A DNA stretch of 64,000 nucleotides, taken from NCBI RefSeq assembly GCF_003290125.1, contig NZ_QMKH01000008.1:1-64000 (forward strand). The letters are read 5' to 3'. Position 1 is the first letter of the stretch; each line of letters starts with the position of its first letter. This stretch comes from Microvirga flavescens. Its GTDB lineage: Bacteria; Pseudomonadota; Alphaproteobacteria; Rhizobiales; Beijerinckiaceae. Shown here piece by piece: positions 40,443 to 51,543 of the stretch. Below the pieces are notes generated by a model. The model had not been told where the DNA came from, ran no database searches, and saw only the letters and a list, made by a program, of their open reading frames with translations. The translations under genes and the position numbers were made by a program.

Positions 40443-41315
40443 TCACGCCACCAACCGACGCTGCTCCACCACGGCCTGACGGATGTGACGCGCAAGCTCC
40501 TGCGCGATGTGGGTCCCGCCATCTTTCGGCAAATAGAGATTGACGGAGAAGGGCGGAAGCGCCGGCAGGCCGGATTCCTTGCCGAGGATCTCAAGGCCGC
40601 TCGGAACGCTCGAACAGAGTGAAGCCATCACCGCAATATCCGCCACCGTCGTCGCCACTTGAGCTTCGCTGATCGTGACTTCGGAAATCGAGCGCCATTC
40701 AATACCGGCCTTTTGCAAAGCCTCGCGGATCGGTGCGCGGAATGCGCAATCGCTGCAGCCGATCGACACTGGCAAGGGCCGTTGCCACTGCGCTTCGCCG
40801 CCGCGCGCGCCGACCCAGACCAGACGGTCGACCAGAAGGTTTTCACCGTCCGGTCCGCATTTCAGCTCGGTCGTCAACGTGAGGTCGATCTTGCCGGCCT
40901 TCAGCAACTCGCGAAGCTCGACGCTGGACGTACACCGCAGCGAGACGCGAACCTTCGGATAGGCCTGCGCAAACCCCTTCAGAAAGGTCGGGAGATAGGT
41001 GTTGACGATGTCGCTTGGAATGCCGAGGCGAACTTCGCCCTCGTAGAGCGGTGTCGTCATCTCGGTCCAGATGTCGTCGTTGAGGGCAAGGAGCCGCTTT
41101 GCGCGACCGAACAGGCGCTCTCCCGCGCTCGTCAGCCTCAAGCCTCGCCGCTCGCGCGCGATGAGCGCTTCACCGAAGGTGTCCTCCAGGCGCTTGATCT
41201 GCTGGCTCACCGCCGCCTGGGTCAGGTTCAAGACCCCTGTCGCGGCGGTCATGCCGCCCGCATCGACGACGGCAACGAAGGCACGCAAGAGGCTGACATC
41301 GAGGTTACGGGCCAT
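40443..41315 (-). CDS. LysR family transcriptional regulator
   Basis: A 290-residue LysR-type regulator. The N-terminal winged helix-turn-helix spans residues about 5-64 (LLRAFVAVVDAGGMTAATGV, LNLTQAAVSQQIKRLEDTFG), followed by the co-inducer domain. The ligand is unknown. The divergent neighbour, 227 bases away, is a DUF1127 gene. The gap contains an AT-rich palindrome (41349-41372) that could be its operator. Confidence 0.92.
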   Translation of the reverse strand: MARNLDVSLLRAFVAVVDAGGMTAATGVLNLTQAAVSQQIKRLEDTFGEALIARERRGLRLTSAGERLFGRAKRLLALNDDIWTEMTTPLYEGEVRLGIPSDIVNTYLPTFLKGFAQAYPKVRVSLRCTSSVELRELLKAGKIDLTLTTELKCGPDGENLLVDRLVWVGARGGEAQWQRPLPVSIGCSDCAFRAPIREALQKAGIEWRSISEVTISEAQVATTVADIAVMASLCSSVPSGLEILGKESGLPALPPFSVNLYLPKDGGTHIAQELARHIRQAVVEQRRLVA

Positions 41316-41347
41316 AAGACCTCTCCATAATGGATCGTTATTCTAAA

Positions 41348-41376
41348 TATAATGAACATTCGTTTCATTTATGCAA
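41348..41376. promoter_or_regulatory. AT-rich divergent promoter and palindrome between LysR and DUF1127
   Basis: The plus strand contains a perfect TATAAT (41348-41353). The minus strand has TTGCAT (41376-41371) followed at 18 bases by TTATAT, a usable promoter for the LysR gene. An imperfect palindrome, ATAATGAA-N6-TTTCATTTAT (41349-41372), overlaps both. This suggests an autoregulated operator, but binding is inference. Confidence 0.45.
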
Positions 41377-41541
41377 GAGGCCGGCATATGGTCTCTTCAT
41401 CGCCGCTGAAGATTGTTCGGTGGCGAGGAAAAGCAAACGACCCGACTCTTTTCCCGCATTGCCACGTCGGGCCTCTGCCCGCCGCATGAGAGCGCTTGCG
41501 CGAACGGTGCCGGATCGTCGATCCGAAAGAAGGAGCAAGCC

Positions 41542-41766
41542 ATGTCCTCGACCATGATCTGCAATGCGAGTACAACCCGCACCACCGGCTCTTTCACGCC
41601 ACGCGTTCCGGCCCTCCTCGTCCGTTTTTCTGCCTTCCTCGCGAAGGAGATCCGCATTCGCCGCGACATGCGCCTTCTCGCTTCATTCGACGATGCTGCG
41701 CTCTGCGACATCGGACTGGCGAGAGGCGGCTTGGAGGATGCCCTGCGCAACGGCCGCTGCCGCTAG
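41542..41766 (+). CDS. DUF1127 domain small protein
   Basis: A 74-residue protein whose last ~45 residues match the DUF1127 pattern: RFSAFLAKEIRIRRDMRLLA then SFDDAALCDIGLARGGLEDA. The arginine-rich DUF1127 proteins of Agrobacterium affect phosphate, carbon and stress responses through RNA-related mechanisms. The function here is not known. AAGGAGCAAGCC precedes the ATG. It is divergent from the LysR gene. Confidence 0.88.
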   Translation: MSSTMICNASTTRTTGSFTPRVPALLVRFSAFLAKEIRIRRDMRLLASFDDAALCDIGLARGGLEDALRNGRCR

Positions 41767-41810
41767 CAATAGTTCTCGGAATGCCTGGACCGGGGAAAAC
41801 GTTTCCCACG

Positions 41811-42686
41811 CTATGGCGCAAACACCGTCACCGCTCCCGGCCTGATCGAAAAATGGGCCGGGGTGCTGGTGACGATTTCGCCATCCGCATTCACAGGGCG
41901 CGAGATGCGTGTGCGAATGTCGAATTCCTGCGCACGCACAGCGCGGACTTCCCGCCATGCGCCATGCTCGCCGGAGCGGAACGAACGCACCAGCAGGGCG
42001 AGCTTCCAGACCTGCCGGAATTCGAGGCTGTAGAGATCGAGATGCCCGTCATCGATGGCAGCATCTTTCTCCACCGCATTGCCGCCGCCATAGTAGCGCC
42101 CATTACCGACGGCGATCTGCAGCGTCCGCACGCGGGCGGATTCGGTTTCGCTGGTGATGGTCGCCTTGAACGGGCGTGCCCGCATCAGCACTTTGAGCGC
42201 AACGAGCGCATAGGCCAGGCGGCCGAAACGACGCTTGATGTCGCCTGTCAGTTCCCGCGCCAGTTCTGCCGAAAGGCCGATGCTCGCCACGTTGAAGAAC
42301 GGCTCGCCGTTCACGACTCCAAGATCGATCTTTCGCGTGCGCCCTGCGGCGATCACTTTCACTGCGCCGTCGATGTCGAATGGGATCTTGAGGGTCCGGG
42401 CAAGATCGTTCGCCGTTCCCATCGGCAGGACGCCGAGGGGAAGCCCGGCCTCGATCACGCCGAAGGCCGCGGCGTTGAGGGTCCCATCGCCCCCGCCCAC
42501 CACGGCGCAATCCACCTTGTCCGCATAATGGGCGATGAGCGGAGCCAGCTCATGCCGGCTGCCGCACTCCTTCTGCAACGGCTCGATGCCGTGCGCCTTC
42601 AGCCGCGCAATAGCGAGATCGCGCCGGGCGGCGCCCGAGCGGCTCCTGGCATTGATGATGAGAAGGGCGCGTTTGGGAGGCTTCAT
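41811..42686 (-). CDS. YegS/Rv2252/BmrU family lipid kinase
   Basis: A diacylglycerol-kinase-like lipid kinase of 291 residues: RALLIINARSRSGAARRD, the nucleotide-binding CAVVGGGDGTLNAAAFG, LGVLPMGTANDLARTL, ASIGLSAELAREL, IAVGNGRYYGGGN and a C-terminal beta-rich domain with GHLDLYSL and VNADGEIVTSTP. The lipid substrate is unknown (diacylglycerol, phosphatidylglycerol or ceramide are possible). The Met at 42686 was chosen over 42761 because the family motif starts just after it. Confidence 0.9.
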   Translation of the reverse strand: MKPPKRALLIINARSRSGAARRDLAIARLKAHGIEPLQKECGSRHELAPLIAHYADKVDCAVVGGGDGTLNAAAFGVIEAGLPLGVLPMGTANDLARTLKIPFDIDGAVKVIAAGRTRKIDLGVVNGEPFFNVASIGLSAELARELTGDIKRRFGRLAYALVALKVLMRARPFKATITSETESARVRTLQIAVGNGRYYGGGNAVEKDAAIDDGHLDLYSLEFRQVWKLALLVRSFRSGEHGAWREVRAVRAQEFDIRTRISRPVNADGEIVTSTPAHFSIRPGAVTVFAP

Positions 42687-42808
42687 GAACCTCCAGATGT
42701 GAAGGCTTGAGCATATCCACAAGGCCCCGCGACGGGGCCATGCAACCGGGGCAGTTGCCAAGCGGCCGTTTCGGCTCGATAACCCATCCCACGCATGGAG
42801 ACTGATGC

Positions 42809-43759
42809 ATGACCCTCACCGTCGCGGTCCAGATGGATCCCATCCAGAACATCAAGATCACGGGCGATTCGACCTTCGCCATGCTTTTGGAGGCGCAGCG
42901 GCGGGGATACCGGCTGTTGCACTATACGCCGGATCGTCTCTCCATGCGCGACGGCGCGATCGTCGCCTCGGCGGAACCCATCGTGGTGCGGGATGTTGAG
43001 GGCGACCATGTTTCCCTGGGTGAGCCTGAGAAGATCGACCTCTCGACGGCCGACGTTGTTTTGCTGCGTCAGGACCCGCCCTTCGACATGGCCTATATCA
43101 CCACGACGCACCTTCTGGAGCGCATCCATCCGCACACGCTGGTGGTGAACGATCCCGCCCATGTGCGCAATGCGCCAGAGAAACTCTTCGTCACCGAATT
43201 CCCGCACCTGATGCCGCCGACGCTGATCTCCCGCGACAGGAAAGAGATCGAGGAATTCCGCAGCGAGCACGGCGACGTGGTGATGAAGCCGCTTTACGGC
43301 AACGGCGGCGCGGCGGTGTTCAAGGTGGGGCGTGAAGATCCGAATTTCGGCTCACTCTACGATCTGTTTTCCGTCACCTTCCGCGAGCCCTGGGTGATCC
43401 AACGATTCCTGCCGAAGGTGAGCGAGGGCGACAAGCGCATCATCCTCATCGACGGCGAGGCGGCGGGCGCGATCAACCGCGTTCCGGCGGCCAACGACAT
43501 CCGCTCCAACATGGTGCGGGGCGGCGCGGCAAAGCCCGCCGATCTGACTTCGCGCGAGCGGGAAATTTGCGAAACCATCGGCCCGCACCTGAAAAAGATG
43601 GGCCAGATCTTCGTCGGCATCGACGTGATCGACGGCAACCTGACCGAGATCAACGTCACCTCTCCGACCGGCCTTCGCGCCATCAAGCGCCTCGGCGGGC
43701 CGGATCTGACGGTGATGCTCTGGGATGCGATCGAGAGAAACATCACTCGCGGGACGTGA
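42809..43759 (+). CDS. gshB: Glutathione synthase
   Basis: The ATP-grasp ligase joining gamma-glutamylcysteine and glycine. The 316-residue protein has the N-terminal [89 protein letters not shown] (residues around 190), [16 protein letters not shown] and [19 protein letters not shown]. All are diagnostic for GshB. It is divergent from the lipid kinase and convergent with hemW. Confidence 0.98.
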   Translation: MTLTVAVQMDPIQNIKITGDSTFAMLLEAQRRGYRLLHYTPDRLSMRDGAIVASAEPIVVRDVEGDHVSLGEPEKIDLSTADVVLLRQDPPFDMAYITTTHLLERIHPHTLVVNDPAHVRNAPEKLFVTEFPHLMPPTLISRDRKEIEEFRSEHGDVVMKPLYGNGGAAVFKVGREDPNFGSLYDLFSVTFREPWVIQRFLPKVSEGDKRIILIDGEAAGAINRVPAANDIRSNMVRGGAAKPADLTSREREICETIGPHLKKMGQIFVGIDVIDGNLTEINVTSPTGLRAIKRLGGPDLTVMLWDAIERNITRGT

Positions 43760-43779
43760 GCGTCGCCCGGCGAACGTCT

Positions 43780-44943
43780 TCAAGCCGCGAGTTCCGCAAT
43801 CACTGCATTGAGCACAGGGAAACCTTCGCGCGTGACGGAGAGCCGCGCATCGTCTCGCCGCGCGAGCATTCCCGCTTCCCGTAAGACGCGCACGCGCTTC
43901 TCATCGAGTGTGCGGCCCGTGAAGGCGGTGTAGCGTTGAGGGTCGATACCCTCTTTCAGGCGAAGGCCCATGAGGAGGAATTCGTCGCCTTCGGATTCGG
44001 AGGACAGCACTTCCTCATCGATGATGCCGTGCCCTTCCCGTTCCACGCTCGCAAGCCACGTCTCGGGGTGCTTTTCCGTCTGCGTCGCAAGGCGCGCATT
44101 GCCTGTCACAAGACGACCATGCGCGCCGGGGCCGATGCCCGCATACTCGCCATAGCGCCAGTAGAGAAGATTGTGCCGCGATTCCGCGCCGGGCCGCGCG
44201 TGGTTCGAAACCTCGTAAGCGGGAAGCCCGTGCTTCTCGCAGATCTCCTGCGTGAGATCGTAGAGCGCGCGCGCTTCATCATCTCCCGGCACGACAAGCT
44301 TGCCTGCCTGATGCAGGCGCTCGAACCATGTGCCGGGCTCGATGGTAAGCTGATAGAGCGAGAGATGTTCGACGGCGTAGGAAATCGCCCGCTCCAGTTC
44401 CGCCTTCCACGCCTGCGGCGTCTGGTCGGGGCGCGCGTAAATGAGGTCGTAGGAGTAACGCTCGAAGATCGAGGCGGCGATCTTCACGGCGTCGAGCGCC
44501 TCATCGACACTGTGCATGCGCCCGAGGCGGCGCAGGTCATGATCGTTGAGCGCCTGCACGCCAAGCGACACGCGGTTGATGCCAGCCGCGCGATAGCCGC
44601 GAAAACGCTCCGCTTCCACGCTGGTCGGGTTGGCCTCGAGGGTCACCTCCGCATTCGGGTCGATGGCCCAGGCTCCACCGATGGCATCGAGCAGCGCGCC
44701 GACCGTTTCCGGCTTCATGAGAGATGGCGTTCCCCCACCGAAGAAGATGCTGGAGACCGTGCGCCCCGGAATCCGCGCCGCCGTGTGGGCGATCTCCCGG
44801 CGGAAGGCCGCGACGAACCGTTCCTGGTCCACCGGCTGATGGCGGACATGGCTGTTGAAGTCGCAATAGGGGCACTTTGAAGCGCAGAAGGGCCAGTGCA
44901 CATAGACACCGAAACCGACATCGCGCGTCGGATGATCGATCAT
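43780..44943 (-). CDS. hemW: Radical SAM heme chaperone HemW (coproporphyrinogen III oxidase-like)
   Basis: A 387-residue radical SAM protein that binds heme and inserts it into target proteins. It has FGVYVHWPFCASKCPYCDFN (CxxxCxxC cluster ligands), SIFFGGGTPSLM, EVTLEANPTS, INRVSLGVQALND and HLSLYQLTIEPGT, and lacks the extra cysteine typical of true HemN. The Met at 44943 gives the usual N-terminus. It is often downstream of rph-rdgB, but here two genes on the other strand (TetR and DUF2852) lie between. Confidence 0.93.
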   Translation of the reverse strand: MIDHPTRDVGFGVYVHWPFCASKCPYCDFNSHVRHQPVDQERFVAAFRREIAHTAARIPGRTVSSIFFGGGTPSLMKPETVGALLDAIGGAWAIDPNAEVTLEANPTSVEAERFRGYRAAGINRVSLGVQALNDHDLRRLGRMHSVDEALDAVKIAASIFERYSYDLIYARPDQTPQAWKAELERAISYAVEHLSLYQLTIEPGTWFERLHQAGKLVVPGDDEARALYDLTQEICEKHGLPAYEVSNHARPGAESRHNLLYWRYGEYAGIGPGAHGRLVTGNARLATQTEKHPETWLASVEREGHGIIDEEVLSSESEGDEFLLMGLRLKEGIDPQRYTAFTGRTLDEKRVRVLREAGMLARRDDARLSVTREGFPVLNAVIAELAA

Positions 44944-45076
44944 GGGCCGTATATGGCATCTTCCGCGCATCCCGTCACGGTTGCTCTTTGCCGCGATGAG
45001 ACCCTGAACAGACTGGCGTCCTCGGCCCGGGCGGCCTAATTGTTTATCGACAGAGAAACCGGCGAGTTCCTTTTGC

Positions 45077-45724
45077 ATGCGCCACTGGCACAGCCCCTTC
45101 GACAAGCGTGGCTACCACCACGGCAATCTGAAAGAGGCGCTGATCGAGGCGGCCCAACGCTTCATCGCGGAGCGCGGGCTCGGCGGCTTCACGCTGGCCG
45201 ATGCAGCCAAGCTCGTCGGCGTCACGCCCGCCGCGCTCTATCGCCACTTTCGCGGGCGCGATGCGCTGGTCGCGGAGGTGGCGTTTCGCGGTTTCAAGGA
45301 TCTCGGCGAGCGGCTCGGCCGGGCGCTTGCCGGGGAAGGCACCCCGCTCGAACGCTTCACGCGGATGGGCGAGGCCTACCTCACCTTCGCCGAGCAGGAG
45401 CCCGGCTATTACTTGGCCATGTTCTCACCACAGGTGAGCGAGGGCGAAAAAGCGCCGAAGCAGCCGGTTGCGCCTGGTGTCCGGCCGCCGGAAACCGCGT
45501 TCGACTTTCTGGTGCGCGCCCTCTCCGAGACCTTCCCGAGCGGCTTCAAGGATGTTGACGTGCGGTTCATTGCCCTCGAGGTCTGGGCGCTCTCCCACGG
45601 CATCGCGACCCTCGACGCCGCCGGGCAATTGCCGAGGGGCCCCGGCTTGCCGGACAAGTACGAGCTTTTGCGCGCAGGCGTCCTCGCCCTTGTCCACGGC
45701 GCGCTCCAGAAGGGCGGGAAGTAG
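45077..45724 (+). CDS. TetR/AcrR family transcriptional regulator
   Basis: A 215-residue TetR-type repressor. The N-terminal HTH is residues about 15-62: HHGNLKEALIEAAQRFIAER, GFTLADAAKLVGVTPAALYR, HFRGRDALVAEV. The C-terminal domain (EQEPGYYLAMFSPQ and ALEVWALSHGIATL) is of the TetR_C_33/WHG type. The target genes are unknown. It is divergent from hemW by 133 bases, so hemW or itself could be regulated. Confidence 0.92.
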   Translation: MRHWHSPFDKRGYHHGNLKEALIEAAQRFIAERGLGGFTLADAAKLVGVTPAALYRHFRGRDALVAEVAFRGFKDLGERLGRALAGEGTPLERFTRMGEAYLTFAEQEPGYYLAMFSPQVSEGEKAPKQPVAPGVRPPETAFDFLVRALSETFPSGFKDVDVRFIALEVWALSHGIATLDAAGQLPRGPGLPDKYELLRAGVLALVHGALQKGGK

Positions 45725-45964
45725 CGGCCACTTTTCGGCGGAACAGCCAAGCCCTGCTTTCCCAACCCACCACCAGGTAAAGGCTTTCGTAGGACCCCCT
45801 GCCTGCCGCACTTCGCCGTCCCGCTTGCGCTCCTCCCCTCGACTCCGCGTCTGACGCCCTGCCCTCACCGCGCCTGCCTTTGTCGCAGCCCTGTCGCACC
45901 CCTTGAAAGCGGGTCCTCCCTTCCGCATGTAAATGTTGTTTGCATTAACATGCGGGATCCAGCC

Positions 45965-46459
45965 ATGACTTGCTCGTCTTCTGCCTCCTACCATTCGTCC
46001 GCGTGGAACGCGGGCGCCGAACCGGGTTCTGAGCACGGCGCTCGCCACCACCGCTGCGGCGGGCCGCCGCGCCGGGCGCTCGAAATCATCGGGGTCATCG
46101 TCGCGTTCTTCTGGTTCTGGCCGCTGGCCGTCGCCTACCTGGTCTGGCGGGTTGCAGGCCGCCCGAAGGCGAGCGAGATGCGGGCTTTCTTCGAGGATAA
46201 TTTCTCGCGCTTCCGCGAAACGTTCTCCGGCGGCCCTGCCGGTGGGTTCGGCTATGGCCCCGGCGGCACCGGCAACTCGGCCTTCGAGGAATATCGCCGG
46301 GCAGAGCTGAAGCGGCTCGAAGAGGAGCGCCGCCGCCTCGATGAGGAGGCCCGCGCTTTCGCGAGCTTCGTCGAGGACCTGAAGCGCGCCAAGGACCGCG
46401 AGGAGTTCGACGCCTTCATGGCCAAGCGCCGGGCGGAGAACAACGGCTCAGGCGTCTAA
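45965..46459 (+). CDS. DUF2852 domain protein
   Basis: A small single-span membrane protein. After a Ser/His-rich N-terminus, the segment LEIIGVIVAFFWFWPLAVAY forms a membrane helix, followed by a linker rich in Gly and Phe (NFSRFRETFSGGPAGGFGYG) and a C-terminal coiled coil (EYRRAELKRLEEERRRLDEE, then FASFVEDLKRAKDREEFDAF). This is the alphaproteobacterial DUF2852 plan. Function unknown. ATGs at 45950 and 45965 are both possible, and neither has a good ribosome site. A terminator follows. Confidence 0.85.
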   Translation: MTCSSSASYHSSAWNAGAEPGSEHGARHHRCGGPPRRALEIIGVIVAFFWFWPLAVAYLVWRVAGRPKASEMRAFFEDNFSRFRETFSGGPAGGFGYGPGGTGNSAFEEYRRAELKRLEEERRRLDEEARAFASFVEDLKRAKDREEFDAFMAKRRAENNGSGV

Positions 46460-46467
46460 AACGAAAG

Positions 46468-46498
46468 AGGCGGAGCGCTTCGGGTGCTCCGCCTTTTC
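46468..46498. terminator. Rho-independent terminator between DUF2852 and rdgB
   Basis: The 9-bp stem AGGCGGAGC/GCTCCGCCT with a 9-base loop is followed by TTTCTT on the plus strand and preceded by an A-rich run that gives CTTTCG on the minus strand. It lies 8 bases after the DUF2852 stop and 1 base before the rdgB stop, so it probably serves both converging genes. Confidence 0.8.
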
Positions 46499-46499
46499 T

Positions 46500-47144
46500 T
46501 CATGCCCGGGAGAGGCAGCCCGCCGCCAGGCTGAGGAAGGCCCGCGCACGATGGGAGAGCGCCGTGGGTTCGCTCTGCGACCAATCGATCCCGTGTTTCT
46601 CTTCCGATGAGATCTCACCGAAGGTTTTCGCAAACCCATCGGGCTGGAACAGTGGATCGTAACCGAAGCCCTGATTGCCGCGCGGCGGCCAGACGACCTC
46701 GCCGAAAACGCGCCCCTCGAACAGCTCTTCATGTCCATCGGGCCATGCGATGACGAGGGCCGAGGTGAAATGGGCCCGGCGGTTGCCGTTCGCATCCACG
46801 CCGCGCTTCTGAAGTTCCTTCTCGACACGGGCCATCGCCGCCGGAAAGTCCTTGTTCGGCCCCGCCCAGTTCGCCGTGAACAATCCCGGCGCACCATCCA
46901 GCGCATCGACGCAGAGCCCTGAATCGTCGGAGAGCGCGGGCAGGCCGGTTGCTTTTGCGGCAGCATGCGCCTTGATGGCCGCGTTCTCGGAGAACATGAA
47001 GCCGGTCTCGTCCGGCTCCGGCAGGCCAAGCTCACCCGCCGAGACGGCCTCCACCCCGAACGGGGCGAGCAGTTCCTGCATTTCACGCAATTTGCCCGCG
47101 TTGTGCGTGGCGATGACGACCTTGCCGGTCAGGGGGCGATGCAT
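46500..47144 (-). CDS. rdgB: XTP/dITP diphosphatase (RdgB/HAM1)
   Basis: It removes non-canonical purine nucleotides (XTP, dITP) from the pool. The 214-residue protein has [76 protein letters not shown] and [19 protein letters not shown], all RdgB hallmarks. GAGG precedes the ATG. rph lies 10 bases upstream on the same strand. Confidence 0.96.
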   Translation of the reverse strand: MHRPLTGKVVIATHNAGKLREMQELLAPFGVEAVSAGELGLPEPDETGFMFSENAAIKAHAAAKATGLPALSDDSGLCVDALDGAPGLFTANWAGPNKDFPAAMARVEKELQKRGVDANGNRRAHFTSALVIAWPDGHEELFEGRVFGEVVWPPRGNQGFGYDPLFQPDGFAKTFGEISSEEKHGIDWSQSEPTALSHRARAFLSLAAGCLSRA

Positions 47145-47154
47145 CGAAAGATCC

Positions 47155-47868
47155 TCAGGCCACGGCCTTCTTCTGCATCTCGATGAGCTGCGCCGTTCCG
47201 GCCTTGGCGAGCCGCAGGAGGCTCAGGAATTCCTCCTCGGAGAAGGGCTTTCCTTCCGCCGTGCCCTGCACTTCGACGATGCCGCCCGAGCCGGTGATGA
47301 CGAAATTCGCATCAGTCTCGGCGGAGGAATCCTCGGCGTAGTCGAGATCGAGAACCGGTGTGCCCTTGAAGATGCCGCAGGAAATGGCGGCGACGGGTTC
47401 GCGCAAGGGGTTGATCGAGATGATCGAGCGGCCCTGCATCCAGGTGAAGCACTCATGCAGCGCGACCCAGGCCCCGGTGATCGAGGCCGTGCGGGTGCCG
47501 CCATCGGCCTGAATGACATCGCAATCCACCACGATCTGCCGCTCGCCGATGGCGGGCAGGTTCACGACCGCGCGGAGCGAGCGGCCAATCAGGCGCTGGA
47601 TTTCCTGCGTGCGGCCCGAAGGCTTGCCCGAATTGACCTCGCGCTTGGTGCGCTCGTGCGTCGCGCGGGGCAGCATGGCGTATTCCGCCGTGACCCAGCC
47701 CTTGCCGGTGCCGCGCAGCCACGGCGGCCCCTTTTCTTCGAGGGAGGCGGTGCAGAGCACGCGGGTATTGCCGAAGGAAACGAGGCAGGAGCCTTCCGCA
47801 TAGCGCGCGACGCCGCGTTCGAGAGTGACGGGGCGCATTTCGTCGGGCGCGCGGTTGGATGGGCGCAT
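47155..47868 (-). CDS. rph: Ribonuclease PH
   Basis: A phosphorolytic 3'-5' exoribonuclease that trims tRNA precursors. The 237-residue protein starts [20 protein letters not shown] and has [41 protein letters not shown] (written in part), [37 protein letters not shown] and [20 protein letters not shown]. An ATG at 47883 would add five residues. I prefer 47868 because it gives the canonical start and has GGAG upstream. It is divergent from hrcA and followed by rdgB. Confidence 0.96.
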   Translation of the reverse strand: MRPSNRAPDEMRPVTLERGVARYAEGSCLVSFGNTRVLCTASLEEKGPPWLRGTGKGWVTAEYAMLPRATHERTKREVNSGKPSGRTQEIQRLIGRSLRAVVNLPAIGERQIVVDCDVIQADGGTRTASITGAWVALHECFTWMQGRSIISINPLREPVAAISCGIFKGTPVLDLDYAEDSSAETDANFVITGSGGIVEVQGTAEGKPFSEEEFLSLLRLAKAGTAQLIEMQKKAVA

Positions 47869-48027
47869 GAACTCGTTCTCCATGAAAAAAGAGAAGGCTT
47901 CCTAGATTTTATTGGCCGCCACGGCAAGCGATCAGCCCGACAAGCGCCGCGACCCAAGCATTTCGTGCCAATAATGTTACGAAACATATGACTCTGCGCT
48001 TGCATAGACCAGCGCCACTCCGCACAT

Positions 48028-49149
48028 ATGAACCTCAGGATTCACCACCACGACGCCATGACAGTCCCGGGACGCTTTCATTCCTCCGCCGAGAACCGCG
48101 CCGCAACGGAGCTGAGCGAACGCTCGCGCGAGATTTTCCGGCAGATCGTCGAGAGCTACCTCACGACCGGCGAGCCGGTCGGCTCGCGCAATCTGGCGCG
48201 CATCCTGCCCATGACGCTTTCCCCTGCCTCGATCCGCAACGTCATGTCGGATCTGGAGGCCGCGGGCCTGATCTTCGCCCCTCATACCAGCGCCGGACGC
48301 CTGCCCACCGAGATGGGCCTGCGGTTCTTCGTGGACGCCATGATGGAGATCGGCGACGTCACCAGCGAGGAGCGGGCGCGCATCGAAGCCCAGATGAAGG
48401 CCGCCGCCTCCGGCCATACGCTGGAGACGGCCCTTGCCGAAGCCTCGACGCTGTTGTCCGGCGTCTCGCGCGGCGCGGGGGTGGTGCTCACTTCGAAATC
48501 GAACGCAAAACTGAAGCATATCGAATTCGTGCGCCTCGACCCGGCCCGTGCGCTCGTGGTTCTCGTGTCCGACGACGGCTCGGTGGAAAACCGCCTGCTC
48601 GACCTGCCCGCTGGCCTGCCCGCCGGAGCCTTGATCGAAGCCGGAAACTACCTCAATGCCCGCATCAAAGGCCGCACGCTGGCCGACTTGAGGGGCGAGA
48701 TCGAGGCGACCCGCGCCAACATGGAGCAGGAGCTCGACGCGCTCACGGCAAAGCTCGTCAATGCGGGCCTTGCCACCACCGTCGGCTCCTCCGACACGCG
48801 CCAGCTCATCGTGCGCGGACAGGCCAATCTTCTGGAGGACCTGAAGGCGGCGGACGATCTCGACCGCATCCGCCTGCTCTTCGCCGACCTCGAAACCCAG
48901 ACGGACGTGATCGACCTTCTCACCCGTGCCGAAGGCGGCGAGGGCGTGCGGATCTTCATCGGCTCGGAGAACAAGCTGTTCTCGCTCTCCGGCTCATCGC
49001 TCATCGCCGCGCCTTTCCGCGACGGCAGCCAGAAGATCGTCGGCGTTCTGGGCGTCATCGGTCCGACACGGCTGAACTATGCCCGCATCGTCCCGATGGT
49101 CGATTATACGGCCAGGGTCATTTCGCGGATCCTGGAAAAGGGCCGTTAA
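48028..49149 (+). CDS. hrcA: Heat-inducible transcriptional repressor HrcA
   Basis: The repressor that binds CIRCE operators, usually upstream of groESL. The 373-residue protein has the N-terminal winged helix ([73 protein letters not shown]) and the C-terminal GAF-like/dimerisation part ending [16 protein letters not shown]. No CIRCE sequence was found in this window, so its targets lie elsewhere. A second Met at 48058 is possible. It is divergent from rph. Confidence 0.96.
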   Translation: MNLRIHHHDAMTVPGRFHSSAENRAATELSERSREIFRQIVESYLTTGEPVGSRNLARILPMTLSPASIRNVMSDLEAAGLIFAPHTSAGRLPTEMGLRFFVDAMMEIGDVTSEERARIEAQMKAAASGHTLETALAEASTLLSGVSRGAGVVLTSKSNAKLKHIEFVRLDPARALVVLVSDDGSVENRLLDLPAGLPAGALIEAGNYLNARIKGRTLADLRGEIEATRANMEQELDALTAKLVNAGLATTVGSSDTRQLIVRGQANLLEDLKAADDLDRIRLLFADLETQTDVIDLLTRAEGGEGVRIFIGSENKLFSLSGSSLIAAPFRDGSQKIVGVLGVIGPTRLNYARIVPMVDYTARVISRILEKGR

Positions 49150-49269
49150 CCGGGCTGTGGAGCCACCCGCCCAGAGCGTCACCCTCACGCGACACCGCCT
49201 TCGCTTGGCTTATGCGGCCCATGCTGCTATTGCCGCGAGCAACAGATCTTTTGGTATTTGCAAGCTTAA

Positions 49270-51075
<1,806 letters not shown>

Positions 51076-51086
51076 GGCGTCCCGTC

Positions 51087-51515
51087 TTAAACCGTCGCCG
51101 CGCGGCGGCCCGACGCGTCGATTACAAGCTCCCCGTCCTCCTTCCGGAACTCGCCGAGTTGCGGCACCGGCAGGATGTCGAGCACGGCCTCCGACGGGCG
51201 GCAGAGCTTGACCCCGAAGGGCGTCACCACGATGGGGCGTTCGATCAGGATGGGATGCTCCATCATGGCATCGAGCAATTGGTCGTCTGTCAGGGCCGGA
51301 TTGTCGAGGCCGAGTTCGGCGTAAGGCGTGCCCTTCTTGCGGAGCACGTCCCGGACATTGAGTCCCATACGCTCGATCAGCTGGCGCAGCAGAAGGCGCG
51401 TCGGCGGGGTCTTCAGATACTCGATGATATGCGGCTCAACTCCCGCATTGCGGATGAGCCCGATGGTGTTGCGCGACGTTCCGCAAAGCGGGTTGTGGTA
51501 GACGATCACATCCAT
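51087..51515 (-). CDS. arsC: Arsenate reductase (glutaredoxin-coupled, ArsC)
   Basis: It reduces arsenate to arsenite. The 142-residue protein starts VIVYHNPLCGTSRNTIGLI with the active-site cysteine at position 11, and has IIEYLKTPPTRLLLRQL, LGLDNPALTDDQLLDAM and HPILIERPIVVTPFGVKLCRP with the arginine that stabilises the transition state. It is the third gene of an arsR-acr3-arsC operon, 28 bases after acr3. Confidence 0.95.
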   Translation of the reverse strand: MDVIVYHNPLCGTSRNTIGLIRNAGVEPHIIEYLKTPPTRLLLRQLIERMGLNVRDVLRKKGTPYAELGLDNPALTDDQLLDAMMEHPILIERPIVVTPFGVKLCRPSEAVLDILPVPQLGEFRKEDGELVIDASGRRAATV

Positions 51516-51543
51516 CGTGACCTCCTGATATTCGAAAGACGGT

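Noticed and set aside
47884-48027. CIRCE operator near hrcA
   Set aside because: I looked for the TTAGCACTC-N9-GAGTGCTAA pattern in front of hrcA, dnaK, dnaJ and grpE and did not find it.
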